Below, in pieces: positions 46,586 through 58,361 of a stretch of 64,000 nt of DNA. A model generated the notes under the pieces. The model did no database searches and was not told the origin of the DNA. It was given only the letters and a program-made list of their open reading frames with translations. The position numbers and the translations under genes were made by a program. The DNA comes from Prinia subflava. Its lineage: Eukaryota > Chordata > Aves > Passeriformes > Cisticolidae. The stretch is taken from positions 45,578,767-45,642,766 of the forward strand of contig NC_086251.1 of NCBI RefSeq assembly GCF_021018805.1, written 5' to 3'. How positions within the stretch are numbered: position 1 is the first letter of the stretch; each line of letters starts with the position of its first letter.

Positions 46586-49265
46586 TGATAGCTCATATCC
46601 TCTTTGGTTATAGCAGATTTCTACAAGCCATTTTATTAATTACCACATGAATCTTGATTTTAGAAACCTACATGGAATTACCAGAATATCTATTAAAATG
46701 GTTTGAATACCAAATCACCGATAGAATTTGAGAAGTTTTTAATGGGAAGATATTGATTAAAAAAAAAATTCAAGTATAACCCCAGAGGCTGTATCTATGT
46801 GAGTACCTGTGTTGCTGCTGAACTGTGTGTATCACAAAGTGTGCACGTCTGTCCAACCTGCTGTTGCTACTGAGTTCAGAGAGGAACTTCATTTGTCCAT
46901 ATATACCCTGGGAAAGGATGAGGTGAACTAGAAAAATGTGGCCTGAGCAACTCGAAATCCATCCTCAGTAAGGAAGGAAATTACAGCAATCCTGAATGCC
47001 ATGGAAATCAAACTAGGCTTCAGCTGTCACAGCATCCAACACAACATCCAGTAAATTTTCTTTTGTGACAAGTATTGTCCCATAAGAAGTTGCTTGGAAT
47101 CTACTGTTGAGACACTTTAGTTGCTAGATATGGGATAAGAACAGAGTTCTCAGAATAAGGAATATACCTTTCAAAACATGTACTACAGTCTGATACTGTT
47201 CTCCCACCGGGAGCACTTTTGCTCCAAGGCATGCTCCAGGGGATAAAATAAAATGAATCACAAGTTGCAGATGTTTCTCCCTTGTCTGTTTTTGTCTCTA
47301 ATACTAGCAGACATAATAACCCATTTTTGTGAGACAGTTCTGAGCCCTCAGAAGCTTAGGTTGTCATAATGTCAGATCCCAGGAAAGACTGCAAAGGTGC
47401 AGACACACAGGAAAACTGGAGATCCCTTGGTAAAACCAGATTTTCCTGAAGTCTGCAGATAACAGACTTTGGAGTCAAGATTTATTTTTCTCCCAGACTC
47501 AACCATGTTCAACATTAAAGGTATTTTTCTATCATCGTAATCTTGAAATATTATTCTATCACAGTAAAATCTTTATTAGAAGGAAACCATCACCAATATT
47601 TGGGTTCAGATTGAACTGGTGCTACTGCCAGAAATCCTAACTCCCATAGTCCCTGGGACATTTCAGACTGCATCTACTTCTGAAATAATATATCCAAGGA
47701 ACTCTCAGAAACAAATTCAGGATTTCTTTTTTTAACAGGGTTTCTTTTTTCGTTTCTTATTGCTCACTGTAAGCAACTAAAATCAGAGAGGTCACTTTTG
47801 AGTGTCAAGCCTTATAAAAATGTCAGATAGACATGGTCTTGTGGGCTATTCTGCCAGAAAATAATAATTAAATAAGGAAGGAATATGTGAAAGGAAAAAA
47901 AAAATTACAACTGGGAACAAAAATTCTTATTAATCAAAGGTTTAAAGCCACCTTCTAAAGTGATCCAGACATATTTAAGATATATCTACTGATTTTTATG
48001 TGATTCAGTACATTCTTATTGTTTTTTTATTGATTTATTATCAAATAGATATTTCTAAATGTTACCTTTTTTCTCAACAGTTCTCTTTGCAATGATTGAA
48101 GATAAAGGCATTGTAAAAGGCAAAATTTTCTAACATACGTTGTACACATGTTGAAACAAACACTCAGGAATGGTTGAGTAATTGTGCTTATCAGTATCCT
48201 CAGTCCAAAGGGTGAAACCTTGTAAGTGCTATGATTTACCACCACTTAAAACTGCAGGCATCCACAACAGGTATATAAAATATTGGGCTTATACCGGTAA
48301 GAGAAACTCACCTTCACAGAAACTTCCTTTCTTTAGGCATAGCCAGCACCCCAAACTTTATATCTCAAGCTGACAGAAATTACTGTGTAGATTGTAAAGG
48401 CAGAAAAATGATTTTTTTTTTCTTTTTTTTTTATAGTAAATCATAAGGAAAAGAGCAGCATAGATTACTACACTTCCTGCCTAATATCATCCTGCAGGTA
48501 CAAAAGCCATCATTATTGTGAGGCTGATAAATTGCACTTCCTAGCACAAAAGGTCCTTCCCTTTATGAAGGAGCACTTGATGGGGGAAGCCAAACCCACA
48601 CAGCCAGAAAGGCCACTCCACAATAATAATTTTGCCCATCAAACACAAGGCTCTGTCAGCTGCACTGAGCATCACCTGCAGTCTGATTGATCTCAGTTAG
48701 CATTCCCCTTCTTTTAATTTTCTGGCATTTTGACTGCCTTAACCCTATCATGTAATGGGTGTTTTTGTTCCCCAATTCACCCTGCTGGTGAGATAGCAAC
48801 AGACATCAAAAGACATCTGTGAAACCTGACAGAGCATTGGCAGCTTGCACTCTTCCCTTACATTAAAATTATTTATTTTGATTTTATAAAAGTTCACAGG
48901 ACAATGACAGCTGTTGCAAAAAGCCACTTTACATTTTCCTTGTAATAATGTGTTAACATGGTAATGATATCTTATTGCATTAATATGATGTTAGCATTTC
49001 CACAGTGACTGACTGATGCCAAATTAAATACCCCCCCTAAACCTCATATGCCATAAAGTAAATTCCCAATCCATTGTGAAAGAATCTGTTGTTGAATATC
49101 AACAAATATTCTGTGTTCATACTGAACACCAATATTGCTACTTTAACACCTACTGTGAAAGAAAGTAAAAAATAACCTCTTTGTTTACACACCGAAAGTG
49201 ATCAGTGCCTGTTAGAAAAGTGTCAGTCACAAATAGCTGTGGTCAGCTTTTGAGATTATTCTGGA
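46586..49265. other. Unique AT-rich DNA, with a possible conserved block at 48430-49010
   Basis: No gene is recognised. The block at 48430-49010 is repeat-free, of mixed composition on the left and TAAT/TTAA-rich on the right, and is proposed as a candidate enhancer-like element. A T-rich patch lies at 48412-48433. Confidence 0.5.
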
Positions 49266-49320
49266 ATATATATATATATATACACACACATATATTTATA
49301 TATTTATACTTACACACATA
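49266..49320. repeat. Compound (TA)n/(CA)n microsatellite
   Basis: A TA run at 49266-49282 is followed by CACACACA, then TATATTTATATATTTATA and ACACACATA. Confidence 0.92.
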
Positions 49321-50349
49321 TTTTGCCAGTAATTAAATGAAGCAAAAGTACTTTTAAAATCTTTTTATTTCTCCCACATATACAGATGCCATTTGTGTTC
49401 CTTGCTTCTGTGCTTCAACATGGAAAGAAAGCATGATTTAAAAAACTGAAAAGTTGGACAAATGTCCCTAAAGAAGAAGATGATCAGAGGCAACACACCG
49501 GGCACTATGTGATTATTTTTCAGAATAACTTTCAATTCTAAAGATCTGTAGCACAAGAATTCCTCAAAGTAGAGCTGACATCCTTACCCTAAGCAGACCT
49601 TAATAGCTTTTTCTTCCTCAAGTCTGCCCAATCACTTTTAGATGTATATCACATTATAGGACCCACAGTCACTGCTGGCAAATAATTACTTCTCCATGTA
49701 GCAGAAACTGCATACTAGCTTATTCTTTTTTTGTTGCTTTTTTAACCACCTTACTTTTTTTAACCACCTTACTAGCCACTAGTTTCAATGGATAATAATA
49801 GGGGTTTGTATTGAAAGAGACAGAGAACAATAATTCCCAATTGCTCCAGATTTTATAAGCCTTCATGTCCCCTTAATACTTTCTCTCTGAGCCTGAGGCA
49901 CACTAGTTTATTTAATTAATCCTCAAACAGAAATCATTTAACCTCTCTGATCATTCTTATTTCCTTTCTCCATAACTTTACTTCTTTTTTCTTCAGATAG
50001 GTTAATGAATATTGCAAACACTTCTGAAAACACCAGAAGACTGAAAACTGATATAACACTTTTTTTATTCCTTTCCCAAAAAGTTCTAAGGTTTGAGCTA
50101 ACATTTTTAGACTAAAATTATTTTCTTTCAGCACTAGTGTGTACAAATTAAACAATATCTGTCTCTTAGATATGAAGTGAGGAGTATGTAAGAACCTGTC
50201 ACAAAGTTAAAATTAGCAGAGACAGAATTTACACCCTTGTACTCTAAACCTTTGGTAAGAATTCCTTTCTGCTCTGGAAGTTCAGGCACAAAGCAGGAAT
50301 AGACCTGTGCTTTGAGAACTTTTAAGAAAACTAACAGGTATCATAATTA
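49321..50349. other. Unique AT-rich DNA
   Basis: No gene is recognised. Contains the 18-bp tandem duplication at 49738. Confidence 0.55.
49738..49773. repeat. Perfect tandem duplication of an 18-bp unit
   Basis: TTTTTTAACCACCTTACT at 49738-49755 is repeated exactly at 49756-49773. Confidence 0.95.
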
Positions 50350-50448
50350 AATGGTCTGTCCAGGTCATACTGTATGTGGCAAATTTAGGATTGAACTTGG
50401 ACTTTCTTCATGCCAAAGTAGTACCTGAACCAGAACACCATCCTACCT
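50350..50448 (-). mobile_element. MIR SINE remnant, minus orientation
   Basis: ATGGTCTGTCCAGGTCATAC, then TGTATGTGGCAAATTTAGGA, then TTGAACTTGGACTTTCTTCA, then TGCCAAAGTAGTACC and ACACCATCCTACCT follow the inverted MIR in order (cttgcccaaggtcac, gtaagtggcagagctggga, ttcgaacccaggtctgtctga, ctccaaag..., acaccatgctgcct). The match covers almost 100 bases. It is the most convincing of the three MIR-like remnants. Confidence 0.75.
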
Positions 50449-53086
50449 GTACAATATGGTAATAGGTAAAAACCTGGCAGATTATCTCAGATAAGAAATT
50501 ATACAATTCATGTGTTGAAGTGAAAATGGCTGCCAGTGGCAAAATACATAGATTATCTAAAAGCCTGGTTAATAGTTAACATTCAAAACAATTTGCAATT
50601 TGTATAATTCTGCAGGTGACTTGCTGCTTATTTGAGGACTTTATCTTTCTATTGTTAAAGAAAAGGATTATGAAATGTAGTGAGAGGAAACAAAAAAATG
50701 CTGAAAGTTTTTCAGATGTTGAAAAATACAAACTCATTCAAGTATTGAGTGCTTTGTGACAGTGAAAGGCAAATTAATATTCAACATAAAGATGAAAATA
50801 CCCTCAAAGAGATATATTAGTTGGGCAGTTAGAACTCTTAGGGAGACTAGCTTGCAGGAAGCACTGTGGAATACCTGCTGCTGATAGGTCATGAAATATT
50901 TAGAACTGTAAAATCTGCTTTATTCCTAACATTTTTCATCAGTTAAACAACCCCCTAAAAAATCCTCTAAAAAAAAAAAAAAAAGAAAAGGAAAGAAAAA
51001 CTCCAAAAGCCTTCTCAAGGTAAAAAACCTATATTTAGCATCATAACTCTGAAAACAGTCTTCAGTAAAGGCCCTGTAAAGCCAAAGGCAAGACTTAAAA
51101 TGATTTGTTTGATGGCAGCCTTTCACTTACAGCTTCAGTGAACCTCCACTCAAATGCAAGTGCAATATTTCTCTGTGTATGCTGCCTTTCATTTGCAATT
51201 CCAGGTGCAAGGGGCTTTTTTAAACCTTTCATGGGCATGCATCCATTTGTTTTCCTACATGAACACTGACAAGCCAGATCAGGTCTAATATTAAGTTTGC
51301 AATGTTCCAGGTGTTACTCTGACATCAATAACCAATTATTGCTAGAGAGGAACTCCAGCCCTGGTATTTTAAGTCAGGATCCAAATTCTGCTCAGCCCTC
51401 AGGACCCAGGAGCCTGCTGAAGGGCCATGGCTCCAGGAGGTCAGCAATCTTGCACCCAGCACACATCACTGAGGATCACCTCCCAGCCAAACCCAAGAAC
51501 ACTTCACCACAAACCAGGTACCACAGGATCCTTTCTCACATCTAATGCCTTTCCAAAATCAGTTTCAAAGCAGACATTTATATAAAGTAGCACAGTCTCC
51601 ATGTTTGTACTAACATCAGTCCAGACAAGTGTTGCCTGTTTACTTCAGTGCAATTTATGATTACTGGCACTATAAAAAAAGCTCTAAATCTCTCTGAAAA
51701 CTTTCTTATCATTTATCTCTATTCACTGTGATGTTTTGCAGATAACATCTTGGGACAATAAAGGACAAACATGGACATGTAAGAAAAATATGGTCCTAAA
51801 AAAAATACTGTTTACAATTTCAGGCACACAATTTGGTTAAAATTTTATTTCTATAGCAAGTGTCCTTAAAATAATTATTTAGCCTTCAGCTACCACAGCA
51901 GTTTGGGGGTTTGGGGGTTTTTTAATACAGTGTATTATTTTGATTTGTCTCAGGGTTAATCTCAAGAATGTTACATAGAATGATTCGGCTCCTTCTAGTT
52001 AGTCAAAAAATTTATCACCATGCTAGCATTACTCTCATGGTTAATAAAGTTTGTTTTCCAAGAGAAAAAGCATCAATTAATCCCCCATGTTTACTCCTGA
52101 CAGTGACAACAATTCAGAGCCATTGTCAGGCCTAAATCAGAAGAAATATCAGGTTTATAGGACTATTTACAGTCTCTTTATCCTTCTACTTTTCTACTAA
52201 CACTATTAACAATAGCGCAAAATGCAGTAATGATTTTGTAAACACAAAGCTGGCCATTAGATGCCAAACTGAGAACAGCCTGTAAGCATGGCCCTGAAAT
52301 GGGAGCAGTATTCAATTTTGTATTAACTCACACTGAGCTACGTTAACATGGAATTTAGCAAAAATACTTATATTTCCCATTCACCAAATGAACCATTCTT
52401 TCCAGCCCTCCACTGTACATTTATTTTGTAACATTTCTAACTTTTAATTGTATTAGCTGTAGAAAACTGCAATGTCCAATGAACAAGCTGTGGTTACATT
52501 TTATATGAAGTTTAAGCTTCATTTTAAAAGGGAAAAATATAATTCAAGGCTTTTATGCCATAATTCCCTTCCTGATTTTTCAAAGGGGAATGTACTTACA
52601 TAGCTTCTGTTAAATTTTTAATAAATTTATTTCCCACGTGTAAAAAACATTTCATTGGGAATTGGAATAATTTACGAGCTAATTTCAGAAGCACAGATAG
52701 TGTATTTTTCAGTCCAGTAATTTTCAGATGCTCTACAAAAGAGCAAAATAAGAGTTTCAATAAAACTCAGTAAGGCAAGAAACTGCAAATAGTGGGTGAA
52801 AAAGGCTTGAAATGTCAATATGTTTTGTTATGACTTATCCAATTCAGCCCTTCTGCAGTAAGTGAATTATAATGGGAATCAAGAAAACACCAAGTCTTTG
52901 AAAAGCTTGTTAAAAATGTGAGTTATCTTTTATACTTGTTCCACCCATTAAAGGAAAGAGTAGCCACTGGGGAAAGTGCTCTGCACGGCCACCTAAGCAT
53001 CTCTCCAAATCCTGCATATGCCTATACACACTCATAAATATGGTAGTCAATACTTTCCAAGGCAAAGTTAGTAAATTCATACCTAA
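50449..53086. other. Unique AT-rich DNA, with a possible conserved block at 52030-52560
   Basis: No gene is recognised. An A-rich run lies at 50970-51000. A GC-richer patch with an 82-codon frame (51297-51545) has no domain. A G5T3G5T6 stretch lies at 51903-51922. Confidence 0.5.
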
Positions 53087-53260
53087 TCAGCGCTCAGTGT
53101 TCCTCCGGGATTGACTCCTGCAGGGGAGAAGCAGCCCATGCCTGCTCACCCTGTTTGAGCAGCAGAGGGCTGGCTGTAGGCCAGCGGGTGTGAGCTGGCT
53201 CGTGTCCCCCTCCCCAGGACTCACGCGCTCTGAAGCAGAGCAACTGCACACTGCTTGAGC
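53087..53260. other. GC- and CpG-richer patch of unknown nature
   Basis: About 170 bases contain several CpG and C/G runs (CCTCCGGGATTGACTCC, GGCCAGCGGGTGTG, CTCACGCGCTC) inside otherwise AT-rich DNA. Overlapping minus-strand frames of 66 and 83 codons exist, but neither has a recognisable domain. It could be a decayed GC-rich repeat, a small regulatory CpG patch, or a lone exon. Confidence 0.45.
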
Positions 53261-56200
53261 CAGTTCTCCTCTGGGCCTTTGAAACAACTACTATTTTGGT
53301 CATTTCCCACTTCAAAGCACCCAAAATAATGAAACAGTACTTCAAACCTGTCAGAGGGATGTTTTAGTAAGGTGCTGGTTTTTTGATAATAATCTGACAT
53401 CAAGGGTACTTGTTTTCTGTCCCAGAGCAAGGCATGTAATGTACACACTTATTCAGCTTATTAGATCTTCTTTGCAAGGTAAATTAGGCTCTGCTTGTTT
53501 AAAGCCAACTCAGATACAACTTTTCAGTCCCAAGATACACCATGTTCACAGAAATTAAAACAAGTGGAGCAGTTACTACCCATCCTATCCCGTAGCACAT
53601 ATCTTGCACTGCAGAGCCACCTGGTTGCACACATAGACCAGAAGATGAAACCTTCCAGTACTGTACAGACTTCTAGTACTGTTCAACACTCCTTTTGGAC
53701 AATGGCTATTGCCAAAAGTGGCCTTGGGGAAATGTTTGTCTAGCACGGATCTGTACCTTGGGACTTCCTTTCACTGGGACTCCTCTTCCCCATTTGTGGA
53801 AACAAGGTTATGATCTTCATTTACCCATTGTCCCAACTACAGTCTCTGTGGATCATCACAAAAAGAAACAAGCCAGAAACCTTCAACTGCCTTCTCAGAA
53901 CATTTCCAGGAAAAAAAAAAAAAAAGGAAGATGGAAAAAAAAACAAAAAACCAAATAAAGCCAAGGGAATTACAGCATGAAGGACTTTGGGTGAACAGGT
54001 AAGTGAACCAGCCGACCAGCCTGCACAGACTCTACTGTGTGGATATGACAGGAGCAGCGTCTCCAAGAAAAAGAAGATAAAATAGGAAAGGCTGCAATAT
54101 GAATGAATGAATATGGCCTTCCTCCTCTGTCCAGCCATCTGCTGATATAAAAAGTTTGGAAATTCATAGTGATAAGATCCCTACCCCTTCAAGAAATGTG
54201 GCTGAACTAGATTGGCGGAATTCAAGAACCTCAAAGATCCTTCTCACAGTACTGTAAGCAGTTCCTAAGGGCACAGAAACTCAGTCCAAAAGAATGAACT
54301 GGTTATTTTCTTTATTAGTCCCTGAAGGTACAACTCTGTAATTCTGCCCATTGCCTATAAATATCCTTTTTCTCCCTTTGAACTATTTATTATTTAGGAC
54401 TTAGTTTATTTACTTACCTGCTGCAACCAGTCTTGTAGCCTTCAATATTGTAGTTGTCTACTCAGAGAATTAAGTACATTCCCAGAGTTGTTATAGGTGA
54501 ATATGGTATCCTTTATCTGTGACAAAAGAGAAGGATCCCAGATAACCCTCTAATAGCAAAAGCCCTGGAAAGATAGACTTCTTCACCTATATTTAGGGAA
54601 TATGGAAGCTCATCTCTTTTAATGTGCTTAGAGACGTACAAATGAGAGAGGATACTTGAAATTCAGATACCATTAGAATATTAAATAAATCTTAATTAAA
54701 ATTGCATGATTTGGAAGTAAATGCACTAAAATTAGTATCACTATACCAGAGCAACTGAAAACTGAAGCATGCTTTCAATAATTACTGCCAAAAATTGCCT
54801 TCTCTGCATCTCATTTTGTACAGATTAGCCAAGCAGTGAAATACAGGAATCAAATATATCCATTAACTGGCCTTCAGAAATTAGCATAATTGATCATGTG
54901 AGACATAACTCACCCTAAGCAATTTTTAAGCTCTACTAAGCTTATATGGTTTCCATTTGGTCATGATACTGAAGCAATCCTGTTAAGCCAGACAGGTAAA
55001 GGATGGTATCTCTGGATGATGCCAAAATCAACATAGTATAATTCCATATAAAATAGAAAATAAAAATCATCACTGCAGTGAACACAAAGAAAGAAAAAGT
55101 GAAGATGTAAACAGTCAGGTGGTGGTAGCTATCTTACACAGTGCTCAAAGCATGGTGAGATAGCAGTCACTCCCATTCTTTTATTTAGGAGACTATGTCA
55201 TTCAGTGTAGAGTGTGTCTTAAGAATCTCCCTGAAAGGGGATCCATTACACAACAAAAAAGATTTATGATGCTTGATACCAAAAATAAAGAAAAAAAACC
55301 CACCAGTTTAATACAAAGCAAAACAGATTCTAACTCACTTATGATACCCAAGAAGTATCAGGGTGCACAAACCTCTTATAAAAGCAATTGGTTTGCATTT
55401 AATACTCCCAAAAAATTATTCTGTGGCATGTCACTGCATAGCAGCAGTCTGCTGGTTTTGCAGAAAGAAAAACAAGCAAGGTAAATCGGTGACATGCCAA
55501 GGTTTTCTGCAAATAGCACTCTGTTTTTTTGTCAAAATTCAATGGTATTTGACATTTAATTAAAACTCAGGGCCATCAAACTCAAAGGCCTAGCAATGTC
55601 ACCAAATTAATTTGTTAGAAAATACACTTCTAGTGGCTCTTTAGTTCAACAGTTTGGGAGAAGGATGGAAGACAAAAGGTCAACAGGGGGATTTTTTTAA
55701 GATGTCTATAACTTGTTGCCTTATCAATAAAAATAGCCATTCAGCTTTTTAAAATGGAATGCATGAAAAGCCATGGGCATGAAAATGCAATTACTCTCTG
55801 TAAATTGGTAGCATATTAGTATGCTGGAAGGGAGAAAGAAAGTATAACTCAGGCTTGGAGAACCATGAGATTGATAGCCACCAGGAAAATGGTTGCTTTA
55901 ATTAATTTTCTTCTGAAAATTATCCAGACCATTAAAACTTCTTTAATACTTGCATGGAGTGAGAGTTGGCTCTAACTTATGAAAAGCTGATGAAACACAC
56001 AAGACAACACAGCAAGAAATTCTGAAGGCAAACTAATTAAAACAGTTTTTAATAACTTTCTTACTAAAAAATAATCATTTTTGTAGGGGGATTTTTGTTC
56101 CCTTGAGAATTTAGAAGCATAATTACAGGCAAATAGTCATTATTTCCCTTTTTTGATTGAGCATTTTAGTGTGTTCTATCACTTTTTAATAAATGAGCAA

Positions 56201-57050
56201 GGAATCAGAAATGTTTAGGTACTGGTGACTAAGCTAGAGAAGTGAGAATTTTAGAGCTGATACCGGTATTTATTATAAAGTACATGGAGAACTCAAGCAC
56301 TCTAGAAAATGTAGGCAGAAAATCTGTTCTCTGAATCCCAATCAGATGATCCAGGATCAACAACTCTGAGTATGCTCAGCAGCATAGCATCAGGCATCTA
56401 GGAAAATTTTGTATTGATGAGGGAAATTTAGCTGTCCCCACTATCAGCTAAGTGGGGGGTTCCAAAAGGAATCTTATAAACTTAACATGAACAGGTTTTT
56501 AGTCCAGCCTTAGAGTACCTACAGTATAATTTTTTTGCATAATCACAAACCACAAAACAGAAATATTTTAAAAAATATAATTTACTAGGTTCGAGTTTTA
56601 ATTTAAGATCACTTACACATACCTGATTTTCACTTTAAAAGTGTAAATATGCCTAGTAGTAATCCTGAAGGGAAAAAAGAAAAGGACTCACCACAAGGGC
56701 AGCAGTCAAAAAACTCTAGAAAAATTATAACTTGATCTTGCAAATCAATATGAAAAAGCTGATCCAGCTCCTTTTCTAGTCTTACTGAGACCTGTTCCCT
56801 ATAAGGTGCTTTCTGTTTCTGAAACATATCTTTCATATGACTCACATGGGAAACTGCCCAGACTGGGGTCTGGACTATACTTTCTGTAACATATTTTCTT
56901 AAGACCTATAGTTACTATTAGCTAGCAGATAAATACAGCCTTATAAATACAACCCAGTGGTTCCAGGTATCTCTGGTTTTGGTAACACATACTGCCTGGA
57001 AACATAAATCATTAAAAAAAAATTGTCCAAAAAAACATTGCATATACTTT
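53261..57050. other. Unique AT-rich DNA, with a possible conserved block at 55600-56200
   Basis: No gene is recognised. An A-rich purine patch lies at 53909-53960. Frames of 60 to 105 codons lack domains, and the largest (53821-54138, minus) owes its phenylalanine run to that A-rich patch. Confidence 0.5.
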
Positions 57051-57109
57051 CCAGGGTTGGAAGCAGCATCCAAGATCTACAGCAAGGTATTTCTGCTGCT
57101 GCATTTGGG

Positions 57110-57480
57110 CAGGGGCATTCACCATGCTCTTAAAGGAATCTAGAACTACCACTTCCATGTCTAAATGGCTCAGAGTGATACCATGCTGTGGATGATCTCT
57201 TTTCAACAAACACCACTACATTAACAGAATGCTTAATCAGAGGTCCCTCCCACAGGCGACAGTTCTCCATGAACTCCTCCAGGCCACACTTCAGGAGCTG
57301 CCCCAGCACGTGTCCCTTCCACAGTGCAGTCCTTCAGGGACAGGGGCTCTGCTGTGGGTGCCCCAAGAGGTCACAAGTCCTGCAGCAAACCTGCTCCAGG
57401 GTGGGCTTCTCTCTCCAGGAGTCCACAGGAACTGCCAGAAGGCTGCTTCAGCACAGACTTCTCAGAAGCTGAAATCTTAA
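57110..57480. repeat. Unclassified GC-rich repeat-like block
   Basis: The stretch is clearly richer in G+C than its surroundings. It has short recurring phrases such as CTCCAGG/CTCCAGGG, TGCCCCAGCA, TGCCCCAAGA, CAGGAACTGCC and CAGGGACAGGGGCT. It resembles a GC-rich interspersed sequence I associate with bird genomes that is made of short imperfect CTCCA/GGGCTGCAGG-type units. I cannot name the family. Two overlapping plus-strand frames (94 and 83 codons) run through it without a domain. Confidence 0.4.
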
Positions 57481-58292
57481 TACCATAAAGTGTCCCCAAC
57501 TCATTTACACTCTGTAGGGACAAACTTAATATCTGTATGTTGGGTTCTCTTCTCATAGAGTTTGTTTAGGCTTTACTCAAATAAAGCTCAGATAATTCAC
57601 TTCACAAAAATACTAACCAAGTACATTGAGTGCAGAGTGTTCTTCCTCCACAAGACATACATTTTTGTGTGTCCTGGAGGATAAAAATGCTGTGCTACAA
57701 TAATACTATAGCACCTCCTATTCAGGTTATTCAAAAAGACAACTTACTTATTTTTTTAACCAATCTTCCATACTTTCCCTTTCTTCTCATGTAATTATTT
57801 CTAAAATTAAAAAGATAAGGCATAAATAATAATACCAGGTTAATCCAATAGCATTAATCTTTTTGGTTGTCTGTGTGCACATGAACAGACAAAGCTACAA
57901 AAATGGCAAAAAATTGCAAGTTTGCATTTGAACAGTACTTTCAAATGCTGTTCCAGACATATGCCTCCCCTAAAACTGTAATCCTCTAATAGCCTGAATC
58001 AACTGGTGTCACAATCAGATTCATTGTTGAAAAGCAAGTCATACTGCAGTGAGAGTAAAGCAGAGATAAACAGGGGAAGGGGGAAGCAATATCCTCATTT
58101 CCACAAATCTGAGATCCAGCTGAAAAAATTAGCTATATTGCACTAGAGTCCTGTAGATAAATGTGAATCTGATGACACACCCACAGAGCCTCACAGAAAG
58201 TCCATGAAGCACATTTAATCCCTCAGAGTTAGTTCCTCTGTGTCCAAGAGCTTGTCTTCATAACCTAATCACCTCTCTAAAGGCTCTCTGAA
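57481..58292. other. Unique AT-rich DNA
   Basis: No gene or transposon is recognised. Confidence 0.55.
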
Positions 58293-58361
58293 TGTTTTGT
58301 TTTGGGTTTTTTTGTGGTTTTTTGGTTTTTTGTTTTTTGGGTTTTTTTTTTTTTTGTGGTT
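58293..58361. repeat. T/G-only low-complexity tract
   Basis: T runs of 3 to 15 bases are interrupted by G, GG or GGG. It is the same composition type as the A/C block at 1001-1253 but on the opposite strand. Confidence 0.9.

Noticed and set aside
51901..51922. G5T3G5T6 stretch as telomere-like or G-quadruplex
   Set aside because: Two G runs are too few for a quadruplex, and the unit is not the vertebrate telomere repeat.
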